Positions 41,806 to 53,495 are shown, counted from the stretch's first letter. The stretch: 64,000 bases of DNA from Natronococcus sp. CG52 (GCF_023913515.1 NZ_CP099391.1:1116001-1180000); one strand, 5' to 3'. The notes: a model not told the origin generated them from the sequence alone. A program made the numbers and translations.

Positions 41806-42201
41806 ATGTATCGAGTACTGGTCGCGCTCGACACCGACAGGAGCCGGGCGATGGCACAGGCAGCCATGGTGAAGTCGCTTCCGGCCGCAACCGAAGCGGT
41901 GTCGGCGATTCTCGCCCACGTGTTCCAGGAGAATCCGGAGGGACAATCGACACCGCAACTCGAGGGTGTCCGCCACGCGGCGGACGCGTTCGACGAGGGC
42001 GGCGTCGATTACGAGTACTACGAAACGAGCGGCGATCCGGCGAGCGAAATCATCCGGGCCGCCGACGAACGGGACGTCGATCTGATCTGTCTCTCGGGTC
42101 GCAAGCGGACGCCGACGGGGAAAGTCATCTTCGGCAGCGTGACCCAATCCGTCATTCTCGGTACCGACAGACCGGTCGTCACCGTCAGCCCCGAGCAGTA
42201 G
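41806..42201 (+). CDS. Universal stress protein (UspA family)
   Basis: 131 residues from ATG 41806 (the in-frame start at 41779 adds nine non-family residues). Starts MYRVLVALDTDRSRAMAQAA; the ATP-motif region is SGRKRTPTGKVIFGSVTQSVI, partly conserved with the final GS. Divergent from the liv operon and before the second paaK. Role probably in stress or nutrient signalling; ATP binding is likely but not certain because the first Gly spacing differs. Confidence 0.85.
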   Translation: MYRVLVALDTDRSRAMAQAAMVKSLPAATEAVSAILAHVFQENPEGQSTPQLEGVRHAADAFDEGGVDYEYYETSGDPASEIIRAADERDVDLICLSGRKRTPTGKVIFGSVTQSVILGTDRPVVTVSPEQ

Positions 42202-42501
42202 TCGCCGCTTGCGGTTCTCCCGCGACGTTCACCGGACTGCTTTCAACCGGTAGCAGTCGACCGGCTCCGGAAAGGTCACGAGGCCCTCGTGCTGGACGTC
42301 GACACCGAAAACGAACGCGCGATCCACGTTGACCGGCGAACGGACTTCGAGACGGTCGAACCGCGCGGTAGCGACCTCCGGATGCGACTCCCGTTCGACG
42401 AGCCGATCGCCGAGGCGGTCCAGCTACCGCCGTCCGAGATTCCATCGAGCGCGGGCGGTCGTGAGCCCCATTATTTTTGGTGTATGAATTCGGAGTGAGG
42501 T
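42202..42501 (+). pseudogene. Possible gene fragment before paaK2
   Basis: Between the UspA gene and paaK2 a frame running ~42238-42498 reads like coding sequence (VAVDRLRKGHEALVLDVDT, then HVDRRTDFETVEPRGSDLRM) with halophile composition but has only an internal GTG (42289) as start and ends in a non-coding-like segment (PHYFWCMNSE). It could be a truncated gene or a small gene of 69 residues. No family recognised. The end of this segment (CCCATTATTTTTGGTG) looks like the paaK2 promoter. Confidence 0.3.
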
Positions 42502-42507
42502 ATGAGG

Positions 42508-43794
42508 ATGAGTTACAATCAGATCGAGGAAGCCCCTCGAGACGAACTCCGCGAGCTCCAGACCGAACGACTCCGCGAGACGGTGCGAGCCGCCTACGAG
42601 AACGTCGAGTACTACCGGGAAGCGCTCGACGAGGTGGGGGTCTCGCCGGACGACATTCGATCGCTCGAGGACGTCGAGAAACTGCCGTTCACGACGAAGG
42701 AGGACTTCCGCGCCGAGTACCCCGACGGCCTCTTCGCCGTCGACGACGACCAGATCGTCCGCATTCACGCGTCCTCCGGGACCACCGGGAAGCCCAAGAT
42801 CGTCTCCTACACGCAGGGAGACATCGACGTGTGGAGCGAGGTCGTCGCCCGCTCGCTGGTCGCCGCCGGAACCGAACCCGGGGACACCGTCCAGAACGGC
42901 TACGGCTACGGCCTCTTTACGGGTGGACTCGGGCTTCACTACGGGATCGAAGAGATGGGTGCGACGGTCATCCCGATCGGCGGCGGACAGACCCAGCGAC
43001 AGGTCGAACTCCTCGAGGACCTCGAGAGCGACGTCCTGAGCTGTACGCCCTCGTACTCGCTGTACCTCGCGGAGACCGCCCAGGAGATGGGCGTCGACCT
43101 CCGCGAGCTTCCGGTGTCGACGGTGCTTTTCGGCGCGGAGCCGTGTACGGACCCGATGCGCGAGGAGATCGAGGAACGACTCGGCGTGACCGGGATCGAC
43201 ATCTACGGGCTCTCGGAGATCATCGGTCCGGGCGTCTCGAACGAGTGCCACGAGGCACAGGACGGCCTGCACATCTGGGAAGATCACTTCTATCCCGAGG
43301 TCGTCGATCCCCAGACCGGCGACCCCCTGCCCGAGGGCGAAGAGGGAGAACTCGTGTTGACGACGCTGACCAAGGAGGCCCTGCCGGTCCTGCGCTACCG
43401 GACGGGAGACCTCACGTCGCTCACCTCCGAGACGTGCGAGTGCGGTCGAACGATGGTCCGGATGGACAACGTGACCGGTCGCGCCGACGACCTGCTCATC
43501 GTTCGCGGCGTCAACCTCTATCCCAGCGAGATCGAGGACGTCGTCCTCGAGTTCGACGCGGTCGCCCCCTACTACCGGATCGACCTCTCCCGGGAGGACG
43601 AACTGGATCGGATGGAGCTCACGATCGAGCGCGAGGAGGAGTTCGGTGGCGACCTCGAGGCCCTGCGAGATCGAGTTCTCACGCGACTCTCGAACGTGCT
43701 CTCGTTCACGCCGGACGAACTGACGATCGCCGACCCCGGCGGCATCGAGCGAACCGAGGTCGGGAAAGTCAAACGAGTGTACGATCACCGGTAG
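42508..43794 (+). CDS. paaK: Phenylacetate-CoA ligase PaaK (copy 2)
   Basis: 428 residues from ATG 42508 (ATG 42502 is two codons earlier). Same motif order as copy 1: FTTKEDFRAEYPDGLF, HASSGTTGKPKIVSYT, FGAEPCTDPMREEIEERL, YGLSEIIGPGVSNECHE and RGVNLYPSEIEDVV, ending VGKVKRVYDHR. It probably activates phenylacetate or a related aryl acid (such as hydroxyphenylacetate); which copy handles which acid cannot be seen. Followed by maoC-like, ferredoxin and enoyl-CoA hydratase genes, all consistent with ring-cleavage-side steps. Confidence 0.95.
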   Translation: MSYNQIEEAPRDELRELQTERLRETVRAAYENVEYYREALDEVGVSPDDIRSLEDVEKLPFTTKEDFRAEYPDGLFAVDDDQIVRIHASSGTTGKPKIVSYTQGDIDVWSEVVARSLVAAGTEPGDTVQNGYGYGLFTGGLGLHYGIEEMGATVIPIGGGQTQRQVELLEDLESDVLSCTPSYSLYLAETAQEMGVDLRELPVSTVLFGAEPCTDPMREEIEERLGVTGIDIYGLSEIIGPGVSNECHEAQDGLHIWEDHFYPEVVDPQTGDPLPEGEEGELVLTTLTKEALPVLRYRTGDLTSLTSETCECGRTMVRMDNVTGRADDLLIVRGVNLYPSEIEDVVLEFDAVAPYYRIDLSREDELDRMELTIEREEEFGGDLEALRDRVLTRLSNVLSFTPDELTIADPGGIERTEVGKVKRVYDHR

Positions 43795-43967
43795 CGGGCG
43801 ATCACCGTTCGAGGTGGAGACCGGAGTTCGGTTCGCGGCAGCGAGACGGCCGACGGTGTACCGATCAGTGACCGCTGTGGCTCGGCGGATCGACGTGCCG
43901 TCGTTCCCCGTGCCCGCTCCCGATTTCCGAAGTAAATTATTTATGCTGCGATTTTGATGACTACCCC

Positions 43968-44429
43968 ATGGCATACAGTTACGAGCCGCACTACTTCGAG
44001 GACTTCGAGGAGGGCCAGACCTTCGAGAGCGTCGGCCGAACGGTGACCGAGGCCGACTTCGTCGTGCACTCGGCGCTCTCCGGCGACTGGACGGAACTGC
44101 ACACGAACAAGGAGTACGCGGAGGACGGCCCCTTCGGCGAGCGGATCGCCCACGGGCCGATGACGTTCGTCCAGGCGACGGGCTTCGTCTATCGCACCGG
44201 GATCGTCGAGCGGACCGCGTTCGCGTTCCTCGGGATGAACTACATGGACCTGCCGAACCCCGTCCACATCGGCGACACGCTCTCGCTCGACATCGAGGTC
44301 ACCGAAACGAAGGACATCGGGAGCCGCGACGACGCGGGGCTGGTCGTTCTCGACACCGAAATGACCAACCAGGACGACACCGTCGTCTTCCAGGGCGACA
44401 TGAAGTTCCTCATCAAGACGAAAGAGTAG
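43968..44429 (+). CDS. MaoC-family dehydratase
   Basis: 153 residues. Hotdog fold with FEDFEEGQTFESVGRTVTEADF and the hydratase signature around HTNKEYAEDGPFGERIAHGPMTF (Asp near 52 and His near 62; HGPMTF). MaoC proteins hydrate trans-2-enoyl-CoA or act as 2-enoyl-CoA hydratases; in bacteria the PaaZ/MaoC group helps open the oxepin ring product. Here a separate MaoC domain could provide the hydratase part; the aldehyde dehydrogenase part is not in the window. ATTTATGC at ~43940 is a plausible promoter. Confidence 0.85.
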   Translation: MAYSYEPHYFEDFEEGQTFESVGRTVTEADFVVHSALSGDWTELHTNKEYAEDGPFGERIAHGPMTFVQATGFVYRTGIVERTAFAFLGMNYMDLPNPVHIGDTLSLDIEVTETKDIGSRDDAGLVVLDTEMTNQDDTVVFQGDMKFLIKTKE

Positions 44430-44448
44430 CCGGTCGGTCCCGCCGCGT

Positions 44449-44784
44449 TCACTCGGTCGTCTTCTCGTCGATTTTGTGTCCCCAGTACCCCGGGTGTTGC
44501 TCGACGACGAGATCGTTCTCGATCGTCACCTGACACGAGAGCCGGAGTCCGGCGTCCGGACGGTGCGGCGGCAGCGTGAGACGGCGGCGTTCCTTGCTCG
44601 TCGGTTCGTCGACTTCTCCCTCGACGATTTCCACGGCACAGGTCCCGCACATCGCGTTTCCGCGGCAGTTCATCAACCGCGCCTTTCCGTTGTGGGGAGG
44701 GAGGCCGGCGTCCAGAAGCGTCCGACGGAGGTTGTCACCGGTGTCGGCCTCGATCGTTTCGCCCTCGAATTCGACCGTTGGCAT
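44449..44784 (-). CDS. [2Fe-2S] plant-type ferredoxin next to the paa genes
   Basis: 111 residues from ATG 44784. Cluster ligands are visible in the order C-x5-C-x2-C (NCRGNAMCGTCAVEIVEG) and a last Cys in LRLSCQVTIENDL, the plant-type pattern. The start is short of the ORF beginning because MPTVEFEGETIEAD is the first beta strand. Bacterial PaaE is a reductase with a plant-type [2Fe-2S] domain; no PaaE is present here, so this ferredoxin could deliver electrons to PaaABC. Convergent with the MaoC gene (19 bases between stops). Confidence 0.88.
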   Translation of the reverse strand: MPTVEFEGETIEADTGDNLRRTLLDAGLPPHNGKARLMNCRGNAMCGTCAVEIVEGEVDEPTSKERRRLTLPPHRPDAGLRLSCQVTIENDLVVEQHPGYWGHKIDEKTTE

Positions 44785-44870
44785 GCGTGATACTAGCACG
44801 ACGACGTACAAATACCTCCGACCTATTCGGTTCGGCGTAGTTCTAAGTGGGAACGCGGTCCATCTCCGCT

Positions 44871-45635
44871 ATGCAGACGCGTACCGAGGACTCCGTCCTG
44901 TATCTCACGTTCGACAGACCCGGCGCTCGAAACGCGTTTACCGAAGACGTTGCCCGCGACCTCGCGCACGAACTCGAGGAACTCGATCCGTCGGCGCTCG
45001 ACGCGGTAGTCCTCACCGGAGCGGGCGATGCGTTCAGCGCCGGGGGTGACATCGAGGCGATGGCCGAGCGCGACGAGACGGCGGCGGAGGCCTACGACCG
45101 CGTCCGCGCGACGCTCGGCCTGGTCGCCGAACGGATCCTGACCGCTCCGGTCCCGGTCGTCGCGAAGGTCAACGGCGACGCGGTCGGGGCCGGCCTCTCG
45201 GTGGTCGCCGCCGCGGACTTCGCCTACGCCGCGGACTCCGCCCGGTTCGGCGCGTCGTTCATCAACGTCGGACTCGTGCCGGATCTGGGCGGGACGGTGA
45301 CGCTCCCTCGACTCGTCGGCCTGCGGACGGCGAAGGAACTGGTGTTCACCGGCCGACTCGTCGACGCCGCGGAAGCCGAGGCCCTCGACCTCGTCAACGA
45401 GACGGTCCCCGACGAGGGTCTCGACGCGCGAGTCGCCGACCTCCTCGAGACGCTCGCATCCAAACCGACCGCAAACGTCGACCTGGCGAAGCGGGCGATC
45501 CACGAGAACCTCGGTCAGTCGTGGCGCGACGGCCTCGAGCGGGAAGCGCACTTCCAGTCGCTGGCGTACGGAACGCCGGCCCACACTGAGGGTGTCGATG
45601 CCTTCCTGGAAGGACGGTCGCCGAAGTTCGACTGA
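44871..45635 (+). CDS. Enoyl-CoA hydratase/isomerase (PaaF/PaaG type)
   Basis: 254 residues from ATG 44871. Crotonase fold: oxyanion-hole strand GAGDAFSAGGDIEAM near residue 55 and VVAKVNGDAVGAGLSVVAA near residue 100, followed by FGASFINVGLVPDLGGTVTLP with the Glu-to-Asp position (PDLGG) near residue 140. In bacteria PaaG isomerises the epoxide to the oxepin and PaaF hydrates the later enoyl-CoA; this copy could be either. Divergent from the ferredoxin with 86 bases between starts. Confidence 0.88.
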   Translation: MQTRTEDSVLYLTFDRPGARNAFTEDVARDLAHELEELDPSALDAVVLTGAGDAFSAGGDIEAMAERDETAAEAYDRVRATLGLVAERILTAPVPVVAKVNGDAVGAGLSVVAAADFAYAADSARFGASFINVGLVPDLGGTVTLPRLVGLRTAKELVFTGRLVDAAEAEALDLVNETVPDEGLDARVADLLETLASKPTANVDLAKRAIHENLGQSWRDGLEREAHFQSLAYGTPAHTEGVDAFLEGRSPKFD

Positions 45636-46081
45636 CGTTTGGATCGCGCTCTCTCGAGACGAATCGCTTCGAGACTAGATCGGATGTGACATCTGACTGT
45701 TTTCTAGTCCTATAAGAATACGTATAATAGCTGGGCGGCAAGTGTCTTTCACCAAATAACCGCTTCTACGCGTTCTGCTAGCTGACCACGGCGAATTGGA
45801 GAGTAACTCGAAGACCGGTTCGAATAGAAGATGGAATCCCAGAGCCTGCAGATAACGGTTTATCGGCTCGTCTGTATCCGTATTGGCGAACCGTTCGATG
45901 AGATCGTCGATATGTAACCACCATTATTCTTTATAGTATCTCAAAACGATAGCTCGGGGTGCTACACCGCTCACCAGAGGTTGGTGGCAGCCCGGCTCGA
46001 AACCGACGACCGCTCCGCTGGAACTGGACTGCATGAATGCGAGCCGAACATTTACCTCTGCGCTCGGTGTGGATAACTGGT
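45636..46081. other. AT-rich intergenic island between the paa and acetate regions
   Basis: About 445 bases of low G+C. A minus-strand frame from ~45920 to 45675 without a start codon gives a protein-like text (IDDLIERFANTDTDEP, LQALGFHLLFEPVFELL) of unknown origin, perhaps a decayed mobile-element or foreign gene. The part nearest 46082 (CATTTACCTCTGCG) has a TATA-like element for the Usp-like gene. Confidence 0.35.
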
Positions 46082-46570
46082 ATGTCACTGCTCGTCCCCT
46101 TCGACGGATCACCCCTCGCAGTGAAGGCCCTCGAGCGGGCCTCGACGTTCGGCGACTTCCTCGAGGAGGAGGTCGTCGTGCTGACGGTCGTTCCGGACGA
46201 CGACGAGTACGCTCGCGCCCGGAGCTGGATCACCGAGGGCGAACCGTTCGACCCCGAAACGATTGCCGAAGGGATGCAATCCCGCGTCGCGGACGTCGAT
46301 CCGGAGGCGACGTTCCGGGTCGAACGCGTCACCTGCGACGAACCGACCGCGACGGCGACGATAAACGTGGTCCGCGAGATCCGCCGCGTGGCAGGCGAGG
46401 TGGGGGCAAGCGTCGTCTTCATCGGGTCGGAAAACGCGGGATCCGTGATCTCTCCGCAGTCAAGCGTCGGCAGCCCCGTCGCGAACGACCAGCGGTACGA
46501 CGTCTACGTCGTCCGTCAGTCCGAGCGAGAATCCGGCGAGATCACCGACGTCGATTCGATGTCGTCGTAG
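46082..46570 (+). CDS. Universal stress protein-like protein without the usual ATP motif
   Basis: 162 residues. Alpha/beta fold with start MSLLVPFDGSPLAVKALERA matching Usp proteins. In place of the G-2x-G-9x-G-(S/T) signature it has FIGSENAGSVISPQSSVGSPVAND, so ATP binding is doubtful. Insert of charged residues in the middle (DDDEYARARSWITEGEP). It precedes acs1 (174 bases) and may belong to the acetate cluster; UspA proteins recur around all energy-metabolism genes in this window. Confidence 0.78.
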   Translation: MSLLVPFDGSPLAVKALERASTFGDFLEEEVVVLTVVPDDDEYARARSWITEGEPFDPETIAEGMQSRVADVDPEATFRVERVTCDEPTATATINVVREIRRVAGEVGASVVFIGSENAGSVISPQSSVGSPVANDQRYDVYVVRQSERESGEITDVDSMSS

Positions 46571-46743
46571 CGCCACCGGTTGCCCAGCGCGACGGACGAA
46601 CCGACGTCATCCACCGATACGTCCCCTCGTTCGACCGATTACCGTCTCCGGTCGAGCACCGGTACTGCTCGCCGGGAGCGATCCCGATGGGCCGTGTTCG
46701 GAGGAACGTTTATTCCGCTAAGCACCCTCGAGTCGAATAGGAC

Positions 46744-48720
<1,977 letters not shown>

Positions 48721-48850
48721 TCCCGTTTCGGATTTCCAAGCAGGACGAAACGGCCTACTGACCAACACCATCCACCACTGATGGGATTTTCCTTCAGATC
48801 CCCGACCGATGCCGACACAGTTATTTTCGTGAATTCAAAATAGGCGAAAC

Positions 48851-51160
48851 GTGAGCCTCGAGGAGTCCGAGCCGTCGGAGTCGTTCGAATCGTCGGAGCC
48901 GTCCGAACCGGCCGAACCGTCGGTGTTGTCCCGCCAGCAGTACGAGTCGCTCCTCGACGCCGCCGAGACGTACCGCGAGGCGCTCGTCGTTCGCTGCTGT
49001 GGCGACGTCGGACTGCGTCCGAGCGAGATCGCGCGTCTCAGCACCGACGCCATCGACCAGGTGCAGACCGAGCCACCTCGATACCTTCTCCGGCTTCCCG
49101 CCGGTGAGGACGGCAATCGTCGAACCGCCTACCTCCCGACGGCCGTCGAACGAAAGCTGCGCCGATACGCGCGAAGCAACGGCCTGTCTAGCGACGAGCC
49201 GATCTTTTCCGTGACGCCGCGGCGCCTCCAGATGCTCGTCGCCGACGTCGCCGAGCGGGCCGGCGACCTGTTCGACGACCCGGTTCTCGAGGCCGTCTCG
49301 ACGAGCGACCTCCGCCGGTACTTCGCCCACACCGCACTCGTCGACCACGACGTCAACCCGCGAGTCGTCAAGACCGTCGGCGGCTGGCGGAGTTTCGAGG
49401 CTCTCGAGTCCTACCTTTCGGAACCGACCGACGCGGAGATCGTCGACGCCTTCGCCACGATCGAAACGGGATCCGGGAATCGATTTCCGGCGGAGCGAGA
49501 CGTGAGCGACGAGAGCGTCGTTCGGTCGCTGCTCGCCGCGAGCGACCGATATGCGCTGGTCCGACTCGACGCGGACGGCTACGTCGAACGCTGGAACCGG
49601 AGCGCCGAGTCGATCTTCGGCTACCGGGCGGGCGAGATCGTCGGCACGCACGTCTCCGCGTTCTACGACGACGACGCGGTCGAGCGCGGCGCGCCCGAAC
49701 GAACGCTGTCACGGGCGCTCGAGGAGTCGGGGTACGAAGACAGCGGCTGGCGGGTTCGAAGGGACGGCTCGCAGTTCCGCGCGACGGAGGTCGTCACGCC
49801 GCTTCGCGACGAGGCGCGCGAGATCCGCGGCTTCGCCCTCCTCGTTCGGGACGTCTCGACCCAGTACGAACGACTCGAGGGGCTCCGCTCGGCCCGCGAC
49901 GACCTCGACCGACTCTACGGCGTTGCCGAGCGCCATCGGGCCGTAACGGATGCTCTGCTCGAGGCGACGGGCCACGGCGAAGCCGAGACGGCGACCTGTA
50001 CGGAACTGACCGAGGGGTCGGCGTACGACGTCGCCTGGATCGATCGAACGGCCCACGCGGATCGCCGCCGGGAGTGGCGGACCGCGAGCGGACTCGAGCA
50101 CGACCAGATCGATCGGCTCGTTCCCGAGGAGTGGCCGGAACCGCAGCCCCGGGCGTCTTTCGGGTCCGGTTCGGTGACCGACGAGGAACGCGGGACCGCT
50201 CCAACCCCCCTCGATTCCACCGCGGACGACGCAGTGGTGACTGAATCGCAGTCGGTGACGGTCGCGAGCGACGTTCGAGCGGGGTTCGACGACGGAGACG
50301 GGACCTTCGAAGGTCACGTCGCGACGGTGCCGCTGTGCTACGGTGACACCGTCTACGGCACGCTCTCGGTCGCGACCGAGCGATCGAACGCGTTCGACGG
50401 AGCCGAACGCGCGTGGCTCGAGACGATCGGCAGTCAGGTCGGCTACGCCATCGCGGCGATCCGCCGGCGCAATCTCCTGCTGTCCGACCGGGTGGTCGAG
50501 CTCGAGTTCACCTGTCGCGACGAGGGGTCGTTCTTCGTCGACGCAACCCGTCGGCTCGGGTGCCGGTTCGAACTCGACTCGCTCGTCCCGCTCTCGGAGT
50601 CGACGCAGCTGTACTACGTCCGTCTCGAGGGCGCCTCGCCGGCCGACGTCTTCGAACTCGCCGACGTGGACCCGGGGATCGACGACTGTCGGTTGATCGA
50701 GACCTACGAGGACGCCTGTCGAATCGAGTTCGTCGTCGAGGGCTCCTCGCCGACGCTGACGCTCACCGAGTACGCCGTTACCGTCCGGGAGGCGGTCTTC
50801 GAGGACGGCACCGCGACGATCACGGCCGAGTGTGCGGCGGACGCCGACCTTCGGACGATCGTCTCCGGACTGCGATCGGCCTTCCCGGACTCCGAACTCG
50901 TCGGAAAACGCGAGGCCGAGCGGGCCGTACAGACCGGCCGGGAGTTTCGAGAAGGGCTCGAGGAACGACTCACCGACCGCCAGGAGGCCGCGCTCAGGGC
51001 GGCCTACTCCGGGGGGTACTACGACTGGCCCCGCGAGAGCACGGCCGAGGAGATCGCGGACGCGATGGGTGTCTCGTCGCCGACGCTGCACAGTCACCTT
51101 CGCAAGGGACAACACGAGTTGCTTCGGACGTTCTTCGACGATCCGTCGACCGACGAGTGA
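48851..51160 (+). CDS. Integrase-like/PAS/GAF/HTH_10 (Bat-type) regulator
   Basis: 769 residues from GTG 48851. Residues ~29-190 resemble a tyrosine recombinase catalytic domain: R56 in GLRPSEIARL, S152-D-L-R155 (HxxR with the His lost), W179 in VGGW and Y188 in LESYL. Residues ~227-340 are a PAS domain (RLDADGYVERWNRSAESIFGY), ~350-545 a GAF-type domain, ~550-700 the Bat-type sensor domain, and the last ~65 residues the HTH_10 (LTDRQEAALRAAYSGGYYDW). It lies between the two acs genes and is likely to regulate acetate or energy metabolism. An integrase-like start on a Bat protein is unusual. Confidence 0.9.
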   Translation: MSLEESEPSESFESSEPSEPAEPSVLSRQQYESLLDAAETYREALVVRCCGDVGLRPSEIARLSTDAIDQVQTEPPRYLLRLPAGEDGNRRTAYLPTAVERKLRRYARSNGLSSDEPIFSVTPRRLQMLVADVAERAGDLFDDPVLEAVSTSDLRRYFAHTALVDHDVNPRVVKTVGGWRSFEALESYLSEPTDAEIVDAFATIETGSGNRFPAERDVSDESVVRSLLAASDRYALVRLDADGYVERWNRSAESIFGYRAGEIVGTHVSAFYDDDAVERGAPERTLSRALEESGYEDSGWRVRRDGSQFRATEVVTPLRDEAREIRGFALLVRDVSTQYERLEGLRSARDDLDRLYGVAERHRAVTDALLEATGHGEAETATCTELTEGSAYDVAWIDRTAHADRRREWRTASGLEHDQIDRLVPEEWPEPQPRASFGSGSVTDEERGTAPTPLDSTADDAVVTESQSVTVASDVRAGFDDGDGTFEGHVATVPLCYGDTVYGTLSVATERSNAFDGAERAWLETIGSQVGYAIAAIRRRNLLLSDRVVELEFTCRDEGSFFVDATRRLGCRFELDSLVPLSESTQLYYVRLEGASPADVFELADVDPGIDDCRLIETYEDACRIEFVVEGSSPTLTLTEYAVTVREAVFEDGTATITAECAADADLRTIVSGLRSAFPDSELVGKREAERAVQTGREFREGLEERLTDRQEAALRAAYSGGYYDWPRESTAEEIADAMGVSSPTLHSHLRKGQHELLRTFFDDPSTDE

Positions 51161-51460
51161 GGGGCCGATTTCCTCGCCGGATGGCTCGCTCGGGTTCGAC
51201 GATCGGCGTGATTCGGGACGACGAGAGGCTAGCGGTCTAGGCTCGGGCCGTTCTCCAGCCGTCGAGCGATCGTCGACGCCCCGATCGGTCTCGTTTCGGT
51301 ACCGTCGGCGTCGCGAGACCGTCCGTAAATCGGTGATAAACCGGTCGCTTCCGGGATCAAATGTCAAATAGGTATCAACGCAGCTTCCGGTAGATGGCCG
51401 CCGTTTTGTACACCTAGAGGGAGGCTTTACTATGACGGTTGTTCATTGAGTGGTTGTACC
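51161..51460. other. Intergenic region upstream of acs2
   Basis: 300 bases. No gene seen. The stretch 51340-51460 is AT-richer (AATAGGTATCAACG, GGCTTTACTATGACGG) and holds the likely acs2 promoter (TTTACTATG ~35 bases before ATG 51461). Confidence 0.5.
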
Positions 51461-53437
51461 ATGACAGAGGACGACGTCAATCTCGAGGCACGGCTCGAGC
51501 AACAGGACACGTTCGAGCCGTCCGAGTCGTTCGTCGAGCAGGCGAACGTCACGGACGAGGGGATTTACGAGGAGTTCGAGGAGAACTGGCCCGAGTGCTG
51601 GGAACAGGCAGCCGACTTGCTCTCGTGGGACCGGGAGTACGACACCGTCCTCGAGGACGGGAACGCGCCGTTCTACGAGTGGTTCACCGACGGGGAGCTC
51701 AACGCGTCCTACAACTGTCTGGACCGGCACGTAGCGGAGGGAACCGAGGACCGCACCGCGATCAAGTGGGAGGGTGAATTGGGCGAGACTCGCACCTACA
51801 CCTACAGCGAGCTCTTAGAGGAGGTCGAGGCCTTCGCCGCGACGCTCCTGGAACTCGGGGTCGAGGAGGACGACGTCGTCACGCTCTACATGCCGATGAT
51901 TCCCGAGTTGCCGGTCGCGATGCTCGCGTGTGCCCGCATCGGTGCGCCCCACTCGGTCGTCTTCGCCGGTTTCTCCGCGGACGCGCTCGCGACGCGGATG
52001 AACTCGGCGGACAGCGAGTACCTCGTCACCTGCGACGGCTACTACCGCCGCGGCGACGCGCTCGACCACATCTCGAAGGCCAACGAGGGTCTCGCCGACG
52101 TCGACCACGAGGTCTCCGACGTCGTCGTCGTCGACCGACTGGGCGACGACCTCGAGCACTCCCTCGAGGACGGTCAGCACGACTACGACGAACTGGTCGA
52201 CGAGCAGGAGGGCGCCTCGGTCGACCCCGTCTCTCGGGACGCCGAAGATATGCTGTTCCTGATGTACACGTCGGGGACGACGGGCCAGCCGAAGGGCGTC
52301 AAACACACGACCGGCGGCTACCTGGCGTACACGGCCTGGACCAGCCACGCCGTCCTGGACCTCGAGCCCGACGACACCTACTGGTGTTCGGCCGACATCG
52401 GCTGGATCACGGGCCACTCCTACATCGTCTACGGGCCGCTCGCGCTCGGGACGACGTCGGTCATGTACGAGGGGACGCCGGACTACCCCGAGAAGGATCG
52501 GCTGTGGGAGATCATCGAGCGCGAGGAGGTCGACGTCTTCTACACGGCGCCGACGGCGATCCGCGCGTTCATGAAGTGGGGCAAGGAGTACCCCGCCCGG
52601 CACGACCTCTCCTCGCTGCGCCTGCTCGGGACCGTCGGCGAGCCGATCAATCCGCGCGCGTGGAAGTGGTACTACAAACACATCGGTAACGAGGAGTGCC
52701 CGATCGTCGACACCTGGTGGCAGACCGAAACCGGCGGCATGATGATCACGACGTTACCCGGGATCAACACCATGAAACCGGGCACCGCCGGACCGCCGCT
52801 GCCGGGCATCAACGCACAGGTCGTCGACGCACAGGGTGAGGAGGTCGGTCCCGGGAAAGCCGGCTACGTCACCGTCGACAAGCCGTGGCCCGGGATGCTC
52901 CGCACGCTGTACAAGAACGACGAGCGGTTCCTCGACGAGTACTGGCGCGAGTACTCCGACGAGGACGCCGACGAGTGGGTGTACTTCCCCGAGGACGGCG
53001 CGAAGATCGACGACGACGGCTACATTACCATCCTCGGCCGGGTCGACGACGTCATCAACGTCTCCGGACACCGCCTGGGAACGATGGAGATCGAGTCCGC
53101 GATCGTCGGCGTCGAGGGCGTCGCCGAAGCCGCGGTCGTCGGCGGCGACCACGACGTCAAGGGTGAGGCGGTCTACGCCTACGTGATCCCCGAGGACGGC
53201 TACGAGGGCGGCGACGAATTCGCGGACGAGATCGTCGACGGCGTCGTCGACGCCATCGGTCCGATCGCGAAGCCCGAGGAGGTCGTCTTCACCGACGAGC
53301 TCCCGAAGACTCGCTCGGGCAAGATCATGCGTCGACTGCTCGAGGACATCGCGAGCGGAAACGAGCTCGGAAACACCTCGACGCTTCGGAATCCCGAAGT
53401 CGTCGACGAGATTGCAGAGCAGGTACAGGGCGACTGA
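51461..53437 (+). CDS. acs: Acetyl-CoA synthetase (acs copy 2)
   Basis: 658 residues from ATG 51461 (the open frame starts five codons earlier). Same motif set as copy 1: LMYTSGTTGQPKGVKHTTGG, ADIGWITGHSYIVYGPL, WWQTETGGM, INVSGHRLGTMEIES with the normal SGHR, and LPKTRSGKIMRRLL. The loop region YFPEDGAKIDDDG differs from the usual FTGDGA. Two DNA stretches are almost identical to copy 1 (see finding). Followed by the small symporter subunit, so acetate uptake and activation are coupled. Confidence 0.95.
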   Translation: MTEDDVNLEARLEQQDTFEPSESFVEQANVTDEGIYEEFEENWPECWEQAADLLSWDREYDTVLEDGNAPFYEWFTDGELNASYNCLDRHVAEGTEDRTAIKWEGELGETRTYTYSELLEEVEAFAATLLELGVEEDDVVTLYMPMIPELPVAMLACARIGAPHSVVFAGFSADALATRMNSADSEYLVTCDGYYRRGDALDHISKANEGLADVDHEVSDVVVVDRLGDDLEHSLEDGQHDYDELVDEQEGASVDPVSRDAEDMLFLMYTSGTTGQPKGVKHTTGGYLAYTAWTSHAVLDLEPDDTYWCSADIGWITGHSYIVYGPLALGTTSVMYEGTPDYPEKDRLWEIIEREEVDVFYTAPTAIRAFMKWGKEYPARHDLSSLRLLGTVGEPINPRAWKWYYKHIGNEECPIVDTWWQTETGGMMITTLPGINTMKPGTAGPPLPGINAQVVDAQGEEVGPGKAGYVTVDKPWPGMLRTLYKNDERFLDEYWREYSDEDADEWVYFPEDGAKIDDDGYITILGRVDDVINVSGHRLGTMEIESAIVGVEGVAEAAVVGGDHDVKGEAVYAYVIPEDGYEGGDEFADEIVDGVVDAIGPIAKPEEVVFTDELPKTRSGKIMRRLLEDIASGNELGNTSTLRNPEVVDEIAEQVQGD

Positions 53438-53495
53438 GCCGGCCGCATTCTTTCATCGGCAGACAGATGACGGCCACAAACGCGAACCCGATAAT

